Source of the DNA: a virus
Direction: 5' to 3' (one strand)
DNA length: 33,955 nt
Virus record (IMG/VR): IMGVR_UViG_3300035670_000782
Span: 1 to 33,955 of that record
This document shows, piece after piece, positions 22,364-31,100 of this stretch. Both the position numbers and the translations under genes were made by a program. Numbering within the stretch: the first letter of the stretch is position 1; every line of letters begins with the position of its first letter. The notes beneath the pieces are model-generated. The model saw only the letters and a program-made list of their open reading frames with translations. It was not told the DNA's origin and did no database searches.

Positions 22364-22945
22364 TTAAGCTCCTTGACCGGCGACACCAGCACTACCGTAC
22401 AGGTGCTCGTTGATCTTGACAACAACAACCGCATTGGTGCCGAAGGTGTTGCCGGGAACTTCCCACAGGCCAACAATTTTCAGGTTCAATGCAGCGGTTT
22501 TTGCAATGGTAGACGAATCCAGCTCCATCGTCGAAACGCCAGTGGTCGTGCTACCGCCCGTCCCGACTACATCAGCATTAAAGCCAACTTGAGTCTGCGC
22601 AACCGACTCATCAACTTGAATGATGAAAAGCTGGTTGGGATCGTCAATTACATCGGCCATGATCTTGCCAGCCGTGATGTTAACGGAACCCGGATAGTAG
22701 TTCTTCCACGTGGGCTTGCCGGTGGTGGGATCAATGTAGTTGCAGCCATTGAACACGCCAACTGCGGCCGTATGGGTTGCAGGAGCAAACTTGACAAGGT
22801 AGCCGTCATAAACGGTAACCAAGTCGCCTTGATAAATGGCCCCGGACTGGTTGTCCGCAATCTCGTATCCGTACTGTTTTTGACCACCAGTCGCGGACAG
22901 ATTGCCGAGAGGACGCAGACCAAAGGCTTTGTCAACATTAGCCAT
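22364..22945 (-). CDS. capsid decoration / head-stabilising-type protein, 193 aa
   Basis: The product MANVDKAFGLRPLGNLSATG, then QYGYEIADNQSGAIYQGDLVTVYDGYLVKF, is beta-rich and lies immediately before the major capsid gene. That place, and the sequence style, are typical of head-decoration proteins in uncultured phages. The C-terminus includes FIIQVDESVAQTQVGFNADVV. Decoration of the capsid surface is inferred from position and family resemblance. AAGGA lies eight bases before the ATG. Confidence 0.8.
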   Translation of the reverse strand: MANVDKAFGLRPLGNLSATGGQKQYGYEIADNQSGAIYQGDLVTVYDGYLVKFAPATHTAAVGVFNGCNYIDPTTGKPTWKNYYPGSVNITAGKIMADVIDDPNQLFIIQVDESVAQTQVGFNADVVGTGGSTTTGVSTMELDSSTIAKTAALNLKIVGLWEVPGNTFGTNAVVVVKINEHLYGSAGVAGQGA

Positions 22946-22974
22946 TTGATGGTTCCTTCAAAAATGGTTACAGG

Positions 22975-23463
22975 TCATTTCGACCCGCCAAATGAAACGC
23001 GAGATCTGCGGGTGGGCCGATCAATGACCATGCTTGAGTGCGCATTGGCCTTCATCAGCTCGTTATCCGCAGCTTGAAGCTGATCTCCCGCTCGTTGCCG
23101 GTAATACGAATTGCGCTCTTCAATGGTCTCCTCGGGGATGCGAGCCAGAAGAAGAGAACCCACGCTAATCACACCTGCGTGACGCCCATCTTCCGGACTA
23201 GACGAGTGGAAGTCCGGATATTCCTCGGCCCGCACCAGCTCATAGCCCTCGCGAAGACGCGCGGACACATTGGTGCGATCCTGAATACCGGCCGATTCCG
23301 CCCTGATCCAGCGATGTTTGAATCCCGGGGGAGGCTCTGGAGCATCCAATCGCGAAGGGGCTTGCCAAGGACGACGTCGCGTGATCTTCGCACGCAACTC
23401 AGAGTCGCGCGAAGCACGGTTGAGGGCAGGGGCTGCCCCAATGGTCGGTTTAACGTCACTCAT
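22975..23463 (-). CDS. conserved head-region phage protein, 162 aa
   Basis: ATG at 23463 has AAGGA six bases upstream and is preferred to an in-frame TTG two codons earlier. A Pro/Arg-rich N-terminal part (PPGFKHRWIRAESAGIQDRTNVSARLREGYELVRAEEYP) leads to a helical segment (ARIPEETIEERNSYYRQRAGDQLQAADNELMKANA). The block HRWIRAESAG...NVSARLREGYELVRAEE is one I recall from genes between scaffold and capsid in uncultured phages. It is probably a capsid-assembly protein. Function not established. Confidence 0.78.
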   Translation of the reverse strand: MSDVKPTIGAAPALNRASRDSELRAKITRRRPWQAPSRLDAPEPPPGFKHRWIRAESAGIQDRTNVSARLREGYELVRAEEYPDFHSSSPEDGRHAGVISVGSLLLARIPEETIEERNSYYRQRAGDQLQAADNELMKANAHSSMVIDRPTRRSRVSFGGSK

Positions 23464-23465
23464 GA

Positions 23466-24386
23466 TCAATCCTTCACGTATTTGGCGTATTCCTCAAGCG
23501 GAACACCCAGTTTTTTGGCAATGGCCACCTGACTTGGAGTCAATCTGACCGTGCGGCGTGTAGCTTGATTAACCCCAGAAGATCTGGAGGCGGGCGCGAC
23601 CGGCTGCACGTTACGTGTCGGCCCATTTTGCGTACCGGAAAACTTCTTTGGAAAAGCATCCCGAATACGTCGATCCAACTCATGATAATACTCGTCTGAG
23701 CTAGCGTCAAACCCCTCGGCCTCAATAAGCTGCCGATGTATGCCCCACGCAGCATGGGTCATCGCAGTATCACGACCATACCAAGGGTTGCGCTCGGCCC
23801 ACTCCTCAACCTTGGGATCAACCTGCCGCTGTTGAACAGGCTGTTGATACACCTGCTGGGGCTGCTGCTGTTGCGATGCCAGACTTTCGGCATAGGCTTG
23901 GCGCTGAGCTTCCTGCGACTTGACGTGCGCCTGCTCCATCGTCAACGACGTCAACCGCTGCTGAGCCTCGGTCTCGGTGTCAATATCCCCCTCTTCACGC
24001 GCCTTTTTGATGATCTGCTTCAACGCCATCAACTGCGTTTCAATCCGGCCCGTGGCCTCGGATACACGCTGCTGATCAACCGTCAAGTACTGCTTTTCCA
24101 TCTCCTGAGCGCGCGCCTGAACACTTCGAGCGTACTCCAACGCCGCCTGCTCACGGCGCTGCGTCTCTCGCAGCCGCGCCGTCAGCTTGTCAATCCTCTT
24201 TTTGACATTTTCACTGTACTGGTCCAGCTCTCCTCGGTCTGGCGAATCACCTTGATCGCTTCCGGTGGTAAGGACCTCCGGAGGCTGAGGCTTTCCCACA
24301 ACCTCAGACTGCCCATCTTCACTGAGCTGAACCGTGGCCGGTTCTTCGTCTTCCCCAATCTTGAACTCCAACTGCTCTGTGTTCAT
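23466..24386 (-). CDS. scaffold protein, 306 aa
   Basis: An acidic N-terminus (EFKIGEDEEPATVQLSEDGQ) is followed by a long coiled coil (about 57-165, including VKKRIDKLTARLRETQRREQ). Next comes a Gln-rich linker (170-192) and a basic C-terminal helix (RRTVRLTPSQVAIAKKLGVPLEEYAKYVKD). This layout, acidic coiled coil with a basic capsid-binding tail, is typical of phage scaffolds. The position before the capsid genes supports it. AAGGAG lies five to seven bases before the ATG. Scaffolds are removed or ejected as the head matures; no protease is obvious in this window except the HEMTH protein. Confidence 0.85.
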   Translation of the reverse strand: MNTEQLEFKIGEDEEPATVQLSEDGQSEVVGKPQPPEVLTTGSDQGDSPDRGELDQYSENVKKRIDKLTARLRETQRREQAALEYARSVQARAQEMEKQYLTVDQQRVSEATGRIETQLMALKQIIKKAREEGDIDTETEAQQRLTSLTMEQAHVKSQEAQRQAYAESLASQQQQPQQVYQQPVQQRQVDPKVEEWAERNPWYGRDTAMTHAAWGIHRQLIEAEGFDASSDEYYHELDRRIRDAFPKKFSGTQNGPTRNVQPVAPASRSSGVNQATRRTVRLTPSQVAIAKKLGVPLEEYAKYVKD

Positions 24387-24397
24387 ACCGCTCTCCT

Positions 24398-24874
24398 TTA
24401 CATATGCAAAATGTCTTCCGGATCATTGACCACGCCCAAAACCTCGTCGTCATTGATCAGCCGAATCTCACCACCATCAATCGGAATGCGCGCGCCCGCA
24501 TAGCGCCCAAAAATGATCCAATCACCCGCCTTGCACCACTCTCCAGTCGGAAACTTGGACTCATCGGCATAGGCCAAAGGACCCACCTTGAGCACGTAGC
24601 CACACACCGTTGCCAAATTGGATCGTTTCTGGGTTTCCTCAGCCAGCACAATCCCACCCTTGGTCTTTTCGGCCCCGCGATACGGAAGAATGGCAATCCG
24701 CCATCCAGTAGGCGTCGGAATACGTTGCAAAACCGACTCATGCAGCTTCGATGGATCAAACCCCGACTCCGTATAAGAGTCCTCCAACGACGGCCCATGG
24801 CTCTCGGCCTCTTCTCGCCACTTCCGCTCCAAAGCGGTCAGGTTGTCACTTTCTACAGCCTCAACAGCACTCAT
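24398..24874 (-). CDS. GroES-like co-chaperonin (Cpn10), 158 aa
   Basis: ATG at 24874 is chosen because GAGGA lies six bases upstream; the in-frame GTG at 24880 has no spacing. Residues about 50-150 match the GroES fold: PTPTGWRIAILPY, a mobile loop (EKTKGGIVLAEETQKR), ATVCGYVLKVGP, then KAGDWIIFGRYAG and LINDDEVLGVV. The loop has the IVL tripeptide (75-77), which in GroES contacts GroEL. The extra N-terminal 50 residues are acidic and not part of GroES. Phage co-chaperonins such as T4 gp31 help the host chaperonin fold the capsid protein, which is two operon genes further on. This role is inferred. Confidence 0.88.
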   Translation of the reverse strand: MSAVEAVESDNLTALERKWREEAESHGPSLEDSYTESGFDPSKLHESVLQRIPTPTGWRIAILPYRGAEKTKGGIVLAEETQKRSNLATVCGYVLKVGPLAYADESKFPTGEWCKAGDWIIFGRYAGARIPIDGGEIRLINDDEVLGVVNDPEDILHM

Positions 24875-24883
24875 GGTCACTCC

Positions 24884-25081
24884 TCAGTCAAGTAAATCGT
24901 CGTCCGTGTGCTTCTTCAAAAGTGCTTTCACGGAATCTTCGACCATTTTCAAGCCTTCAAGGCGACCCATCATGAAGCGATAACGCTCCATGTCAGCAAT
25001 CGTGCCGTTCAGCACAATCTGCTCTGACTGATGTTGTAGCTTTCTGACTTCCTTCAGAATTGCTTCTGCAAATTCGAGCAT
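24884..25081 (-). CDS. small helical phage protein, 65 aa
   Basis: The product is almost wholly helical (MLEFAEAILKEVRKLQHQSEQI, then MVEDSVKALLKKHTDDDLLD). It overlaps nothing but is spaced ten bases from the co-chaperonin start, whose ribosome site lies at its stop. Such short proteins recur between portal and scaffold genes in uncultured phages. Function unknown. Confidence 0.75.
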   Translation of the reverse strand: MLEFAEAILKEVRKLQHQSEQIVLNGTIADMERYRFMMGRLEGLKMVEDSVKALLKKHTDDDLLD

Positions 25082-25097
25082 GGTGATTCCATGAAAG

Positions 25098-25120
25098 CAG
25101 CCGGTTTACCGCACCGGCTG
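25098..25120. repeat. 8-bp stem hairpin between small genes
   Basis: CAGCCGGT (25098-25105) and ACCGGCTG (25113-25120) are perfect reverse complements with a seven-base loop. The hairpin lies about 17 bases upstream of the start at 25081. No T-run follows on the minus strand, so it is more likely a processing or translation-control hairpin than a terminator. Confidence 0.5.
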
Positions 25121-25140
25121 ATAGCGTTGCTACCAGACGC

Positions 25141-25413
25141 TCAGTATATGCGAACTGGGCGCGTCCCATCCTTCTTCTTAACGATAGCCACCGCTTTCTG
25201 CACCCCCTTGGGCTGCGAAACCATCGTCCCGCCCTTGGCCATCCTGCGCGCCTTGCCCGCTTTCTCATAGGCAATGGCGGCCGCCTGCTCAGTAGCCTTC
25301 TTAACACTCTTCGGCTTGCTGGTGCCCAGCTTTCCAGACTCTTTGTACGACCGGACCATCTCCCCAATGTTGGAGCTGATGGTCTTTTGACTCGATCCAC
25401 GTTTAAGCGGCAT
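25141..25413 (-). CDS. small basic phage protein, 90 aa
   Basis: The start MPLKRGSSQKTISSNIGEMV at 25413 is chosen because AAAGGGGG lies upstream and the shorter form matches the family; the in-frame ATG at 25557 lies inside the portal gene. The body SYKESGKLGTSKPKSVKKATEQAAAIAYEKAGKARRMAKGG is Lys-rich. The pattern KKTISSNIGE...SKPKSxKKAxxQAAAIAY is a widespread small phage family. It begins inside the last codons of the portal gene (11-base overlap). Function unknown. Confidence 0.82.
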   Translation of the reverse strand: MPLKRGSSQKTISSNIGEMVRSYKESGKLGTSKPKSVKKATEQAAAIAYEKAGKARRMAKGGTMVSQPKGVQKAVAIVKKKDGTRPVRIY

Positions 25414-27730
25414 TTCTAACCCCCTTTGGCTGCATCGTCTTGATCGCCTGCAAGCGCAAACGCTCTTGGTTGATCTGATTGTTCTGCTGAAGCTTCTGCT
25501 GATCCATCCCAAGCTTCTGCTGATCCAACTGAATCCTCTGCTGGTCCGCCTGCGCACGCTGTTGTATCTCCATGCGCTTCAACTCGATCAACGGATCCTC
25601 TCCGCCCTCGCCCGAAAGCTTGCCCTGAAGGTCTCGCATCTCCTGCATGTAAGTCGCGACCTTGATCGCCACCATGCCCTCCTTCTGGATAGCCGAAACC
25701 AGACGCTCCGGGTCGGTTCCATACATCTGGAAGAGCTCCGCTTCCACATCCTCTTCCGCTTTCAAGCGAATGTGCTCCAAAATGTGCTTCTGCAACTCCA
25801 TCGCCGCAATCGGACTGGCCTGCAACATCGGCGAAAAACCCATCATCAAGTGCGCCGCGATGTGCGCATCATGCTGCTGGCCCGCAAAGGCCTTCAACTT
25901 CATCCCGTTCAACACATCGCTGTTCTCGGCTGCCGGATCACGGGGCATATTCGTGTTCTGAGGCAGCAAAATGCCGTCAATGTCACGAATATTAAGCGCC
26001 GCATACATCCGATAGTACGCCTCGTACATGTTGTGCATGTTTGGAGCGCTCTGAGCAAGCTGCAACTGCATCTGAGCAAGCTGAATCCGCTGCGCAGTGC
26101 TAAAAATGTTCGGATCAGCCACCGGCTGCACCGACACCATGCTGCTAAAGTCCGCTTTTTTGATGCGCCGACTCGATCCCGGCACGTCATACGGGTACTC
26201 ATTCGGCAAATAATGCGCAAAACCCTCAAAAAGGAGCTTGAATTCCAGCGTTTGAGCGTAATGCAGCCTCTTATGGATGCTCGACATGACCATCGAGCCA
26301 CGTTCCAAGAGCGCTAACGTCGTTCCGACCTGCGCATACTGGTTTCCGTCGCCCACTTGCATGTCGGCCGTGCTCGACAACCGCTTTCCAGCGTCCACCA
26401 AGAAGCCCAAAAGCGACATCAGCACCTGACTCGGCTCTTTATACGGCAGCGGCATCAGCGACGCACTCAATTCCGCCCCGCCCGCATCAATATCCCGCCA
26501 CTCACCCGGCTGAATTGGGTCAGAATCGTCCGCGATCCGCGCACCTTTTGCCTTAAATCCTGCCGGCAGGTTCGACAACGTCCCCGCATCAATCAACTGA
26601 CGCAACGCACTGGTCGCCGCCTTCGACAAACCACCGATCAAGTGCACAAAACCAAGGCCATAGGACCCCGGACCCTCGACCAAAACGTAGTGAACGAAGT
26701 AATTCCGACGGTTTTTTTGCTCGTCGTCCTCCCTCCAGTTCCTCCGAATCCCCACAACCTGATTCGTGTCCTCGGCCAACGTCACCACATACGGCAACTT
26801 CACCCCAGTCGGGTTGCCATCCTCGTCCTTGTCCTCAAATCCGGGAATGTCCAAGTCCACCAACTGCTCAAGCAGGAACACCTCGCCAATGTCATCGGTC
26901 GGCTGAACCCCAATCACCCGGTCAGTCGCACCCTGAATCGGACTCGGATCCGCCGGCGTCGCCGACGTATCGAGCGGAATGTCCAAGTACTCCCCCGCCA
27001 ACGCCCGCTTGCGGTACTCATTCGAGTCCATCGCAATCCGATGCGTGAGCCGTGGGCATTGGGACACGACACTCGAGCCGTTGTACGGGATGTACACGTC
27101 ATCGGCCAAGCACAACTTCGACACCATCCGCTTCAACTGATGGTCGTAATACACCTTCTTGAACGTCGAACCACCGTATCCGGTGTAAAACAAGAGCTGG
27201 TCAAACTCCGGCGTGTACTCCTCCATCACGCTCGTGATCTGATAGTTCATAAAGTCCTGCACGCGAGACGCCTGCTGATACTTCTCCACCGTCTCCTTGC
27301 CCATGATCTGCGTGCGCACGGGGCCTCCAGCCGGCATCAGCTCCTTCAACGCCTGCGCCTGAAACTGGATGATCGCCTCCATCAGCATCGGATGCGAAAC
27401 ACCCGCCGCGCCTCGGAAAGGCTTGGTCCGTTCTTCAAGCTTCAAGCCCAACAGATCAAGGCCCTTGGCGAACATGTTCTCCCAGTCGGACCGCGAACCC
27501 TTGTCCGCCTCGAACATCGCCGACACATCAATCGAAATCTTAGCCAAGACCTCCGGCTCAATGACACCCGCAAGGTTGGCGTAGAAGTCAACGTCTTCGG
27601 CCTCCGCCTCACCGATCGCGACCGTCGCACCACCGTCCTCGTCGATCTCGATCTCAATGTCAAGCGGCGCATCATCCAGCGCAATGATGCCCATGGACGG
27701 GGCAGGATTTACAGCTTTGTCAATCGGCAT
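25403..27730 (-). CDS. portal protein (P22-type, large), 775 aa
   Basis: The core (DWENMFAKGLDLLGLKLEERTKPFRGAAGVSHPMLMEAIIQFQAQALKEL in sequence; about 80-130) and the later VEKYQQASRVQDFMNYQI and FDQLLFYTGYGGSTFKKVYYD are recognisable phage portal segments. The length of 775 residues fits the P22 class. Around 690-770 the sequence is Gln-rich and coiled (QQKLGMDQQKLQQ repeats), as in the barrel of P22-like portals. The portal is the dodecameric ring through which DNA enters and leaves the head. It has AGGA six bases before the ATG. Function is assigned with confidence from family and gene order. Confidence 0.9.
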   Translation of the reverse strand: MPIDKAVNPAPSMGIIALDDAPLDIEIEIDEDGGATVAIGEAEAEDVDFYANLAGVIEPEVLAKISIDVSAMFEADKGSRSDWENMFAKGLDLLGLKLEERTKPFRGAAGVSHPMLMEAIIQFQAQALKELMPAGGPVRTQIMGKETVEKYQQASRVQDFMNYQITSVMEEYTPEFDQLLFYTGYGGSTFKKVYYDHQLKRMVSKLCLADDVYIPYNGSSVVSQCPRLTHRIAMDSNEYRKRALAGEYLDIPLDTSATPADPSPIQGATDRVIGVQPTDDIGEVFLLEQLVDLDIPGFEDKDEDGNPTGVKLPYVVTLAEDTNQVVGIRRNWREDDEQKNRRNYFVHYVLVEGPGSYGLGFVHLIGGLSKAATSALRQLIDAGTLSNLPAGFKAKGARIADDSDPIQPGEWRDIDAGGAELSASLMPLPYKEPSQVLMSLLGFLVDAGKRLSSTADMQVGDGNQYAQVGTTLALLERGSMVMSSIHKRLHYAQTLEFKLLFEGFAHYLPNEYPYDVPGSSRRIKKADFSSMVSVQPVADPNIFSTAQRIQLAQMQLQLAQSAPNMHNMYEAYYRMYAALNIRDIDGILLPQNTNMPRDPAAENSDVLNGMKLKAFAGQQHDAHIAAHLMMGFSPMLQASPIAAMELQKHILEHIRLKAEEDVEAELFQMYGTDPERLVSAIQKEGMVAIKVATYMQEMRDLQGKLSGEGGEDPLIELKRMEIQQRAQADQQRIQLDQQKLGMDQQKLQQNNQINQERLRLQAIKTMQPKGVRNAA

Positions 27731-27745
27731 GATGGTTCCTCGGCG

Positions 27746-27979
27746 TTACCTAAAACGAGCAGTTTTCTTGGCAATGTTTTTGGGCTGTTTGACGAACTGC
27801 TTTCCCGCAGCTTTGCCAGCCCGCTTGGCCCGCGTCGTGGCCGCATACTCCTGCGGAGACAAAGACTTGATGGCCGCCTCCGGCAGATAACGCTCCCCCG
27901 TCTTGCTTGACGGCTTCCCGGACTTGGTCCGCCACTTCTGACTCGTCCAGTCCCTCAACGACTGCTGCGGCGCTTTCAA
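27746..27979 (-). CDS. small basic phage protein with TTG start, 77 aa
   Basis: No ATG is available; the start is TTG at 27979, in a TTGA overlap with the upstream stop. The pattern SLRDWTSQKWRTKSGKPSSKTGERYLPEAAIKSLSPQEYAATTRAKRAGKAAGKQFVKQPKNIAKKT matches, piece by piece, a very common small protein of uncultured phages (TGERYLP, EYAATTRAKR, KQFVKQPK are the landmarks). Strongly basic. Function unknown; its position between portal and the polydomain gene suggests a virion or packaging role. Confidence 0.8.
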   Translation of the reverse strand: MKAPQQSLRDWTSQKWRTKSGKPSSKTGERYLPEAAIKSLSPQEYAATTRAKRAGKAAGKQFVKQPKNIAKKTARFR

Positions 27980-28158
27980 TCTTTATACCCCCCGCCCTTG
28001 GCCTTGTACTGCTTCGCCAAAAGCTGCGCTTTCCTCGCGGACCACTGGCCCGCCGCCGTGCCCTGCGTCGCAGAAGCCTTGATCTTGCTGAACAAGGCCT
28101 TCCGCATCCCGGGCTTCGTGTAGTTGCCCGCCTGATTCACACGACTCTTGGTTGCCAT
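27976..28158 (-). CDS. small basic phage protein of DUF5872 type, 60 aa
   Basis: The sequence ATKSRVNQAGNYTKPGMRK, then GQWSARKAQLLAKQYKAKGGGYK, resembles the DUF5872 family of short phage proteins. GAGGA lies seven bases before the ATG. It ends in the Gly-rich KAKGGGYKD. Basic, no catalytic residues. Function unknown. Confidence 0.8.
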   Translation of the reverse strand: MATKSRVNQAGNYTKPGMRKALFSKIKASATQGTAAGQWSARKAQLLAKQYKAKGGGYKD

Positions 28159-28172
28159 GGCTGTGTCCTCGC

Positions 28173-31100
28173 TTAAGCAGCCATCAGTCTATCAAGCTGG
28201 GCCCGCGCGGTCGAGGCGTTGACGAGGCCGCCTTGGGCAAAGTTCTCGCCCACAATGTTGCCGTAGGCATCGTACTTCAGACGCTGGCCCGCCGGGACGA
28301 TCGCGTTATGCAACTCCTGAATCTGATCCCCGGTCAACCAGCCATGGTCCGGGACCGACATGTTCAGCGCCTCAATCTTGCGCTGTTCCGCATCATTGAA
28401 CACGTCGGTGTAGCGCCTCAGGCCCGCGTTCCGTACATCATTGATCACGGACCAATTGCCGCTCTTGATGAAGTCCTGCACAAAGGGGAGGTAGGCCTCT
28501 TTTGGAGCGGCGTTGCCCTTGCCTTTGATCTGCTCGATTGAAGCGGGTGCAGGACCAAAGCGCTCTGTCATGACCCGATCAAAAGCCTCTTGCATCTGTT
28601 GCTGGTTCTGGGGGGTGTAAGGCGGAAAAATACCCAACTCTTGTTGAAGTGATTCCCTTAACGCAAACATCTGGTCTCGAGGAAGTTTTAAGAGGGCTGT
28701 GCCCGTATCCCACTTCTGCGGAGTGACCTCAATCGTCACATGCGGCTCGCCCTTGGCATCCCGCAGTGAAAAGATCTGAGTCTTCCCTTCCAAAACCTCC
28801 GGGCAATAGCTGCCCACGCAATGGCCCATGACCCGGCCCTCATAATCAAGCGCCTCTTCGGTCTTCTTGGCATCTGCCTTGTCATGCAGCTCAAGCCACT
28901 TGTAACCTTGGTCATATTGCTTTACAACCGGCAGGTTGGCCTGAGCCTGAAGCGCGGCCCGTGCCGCCTCTTTCGCCTTTTCCTGATCGTATTCAGCCGT
29001 CCGACGAACCGCCTGCTCCATCGATACCTTGCTCAACTGCTCAGGACGTAGCCGGCCAGACTGAAGATCATCCCGAAGAACGTCCACAATGTGATCAAAG
29101 CCCAAGTCTCGCGGCTCACCGCCATAAGTGTAGACCTGCGTATTAGGATCAAGTTTCGTGAGCCACGGTGCGTCGTCCACGACCGAGGACAGCCCTCGGC
29201 GGTACTCTTCTTGGGTCAGCGGGCGCGTGTACATACTGGCCGGATAGCCCTGAATGGCAGCGTCAGACAATCCTTCCCATGCTTTTGCCTCAGGACTCCG
29301 GGCAATCCCCTCTTCCGGCACACCCATGCGTTGACGATCCTCAGAAACCCGATACGGCAGAATGAAATCCCCCAGTCGCACCTGATCCGGATTCAAATGT
29401 GTGACCCCCTGCTCCGCCAACGCCCTAACAGGGTCTTCCGGAGTGGCCATCTCCTTTTTGATGTAGTTCGTCAGGTTCCGATCAATCCAAGAATTCAAGG
29501 CGGCCTCATTCTTTAGCCTCGGAATGGCCCTCTCAACCTGAGCACGCGTCTCATCCGACATCCGGGCCATCACCTCTGGCGGATATACCTTGGCAAGTTC
29601 CTCCAGACTTTCCGCCGCCGTGCGATCACGCTTGAGCCCTTGCAGCTCCCCGGAAATCGACTTCTCCAGCCAATTTCCGCCCTTCGGCTTGATGACGTGC
29701 GACGCACCCGCCGGGCCCAGCGCTTGGTTGTACCGCTGGAAGTCCTCAGCCAACATCCGCGCGGCTTCCCCCGCCTTCTCCGCGCCCTTGGCCGCTGCAC
29801 GCACTGGTGCCGCCGGGTTGACAAGACTGCTGCCGAGGTCAGCCGCTGAGTATAAGGCGCGCTGCGTGGGGTCGGTCGGCGGCTCAGGCCTTACCCCCAA
29901 GTCCGTCATCTTCTGCTTGATCCAGTCACTGCCCATGACCGGCTGCTTCGACCCCAACCCCGCCGGCGTCAACAACATGTTCAAAAGATCCACCGGCGCA
30001 CCCGCCATGTTGTACGGCATGTTCGCCACACCCTGCAACACCGCACGGTTCAACGCCTCATTCTCCTCCGGCGTCGCCTTCTTGCGAGTGCGGCTTTGCA
30101 AAGGCTTGCCTGACCTGATGGGGTCGTCTCGGGCGTTGAGCTCGTCAAGATAGCTCCGCGCGTCCAATGTTTCACGTGAAACATCGCCGCCCTCGGCGCG
30201 CTTGATCGGACGAACTCTGGAAGAGGACTTCTTAGAACGAGTCGGCCTTTTGGGAGCCACCGAAGCAGCCTGCGGCGGCGCGACATACGGCGGGACGTAC
30301 ATCTCATGCGCCGATTGACGCATCAGCTCGTCCGCATACTTGGCCCCAAACTCCTTCAAAATCTCCAACTGCGTGGTCAGCGTCGGGTCCACATGCAAGC
30401 CGCCTCGCGTCGGCTTTGTCCCGCCCTTGACAGTCTCAGGTAGATCTTTTGTGGAAAACATAATGCCCGCGCCCCACGCCCCGAGCTCCTTCTGGTTAGT
30501 CCTGTACCGCCCCCACTCAGCATCTTTCGGATCCTCTGCGGTCTGCATGGACTTGTACCACTCCGGTGACAAGCGCTTTGCGTCGTCAGGCCGGGTCTGC
30601 TCGCCCAGATTCCTGTAAAGCGCCACAAACTGCTTGGCCAGCGGCGTGTCAGGATTCTTACGGGCATGCTCATACAGCCGCTCCAATGAGTCATCCACCG
30701 CATGCGTCATCTCATGCGCAAGAGAGCGCTGTAAGTTTTTAGCCTCTCGCCCCATGAACACCTTGCCATAAGGGCCCATCTCAGCGCCGTAAGCCGACGT
30801 CGTATTCCGAGTCTCAAAATCTGGGACTCCGCCTCGAACAGACTGAACAAGACGAGACTTCTCGTTGATGTACCTCTGCTGCTCCGGTGTCATGCGCTCA
30901 AAATAGTTGACCGCCCGAGTGTAGTCATCCTCCATCGGAGGAAGACCCACGCGCGGCTCGACAGGAATGCGAAAACTATCAAGCTGCGCCCGCGCAGAGA
31001 AGTTCTCATCTTGCCGGGCCTCGCCGCCCTTCTGAAAGTTCATCGTCGGCTCTTTCCGCTCCTGAGACCGGGGCTTGCCTCCGCGCAACCGGTCCAACAT

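Noticed and set aside
22702-22717. parS-like CCACGTGG word
   Set aside because: Matches the core but fails in the right arm; probably chance.
26357-27910. 517-residue plus-strand frame over the portal
   Set aside because: A GC-driven antisense frame of the portal gene; Arg/Leu/His-rich with no family resemblance.
16393-28158. Long-tailed (siphovirus or myovirus) architecture
   Set aside because: No tape-measure, tail tube or sheath gene is present; the gp10-like hub and ejection-type proteins fit a short tail.
30050-30307. 85-residue minus-strand frame with MFHVKH
   Set aside because: This is a frame-shifted shadow of the polydomain gene; the MFHVKH string is just the palindrome read in another frame.
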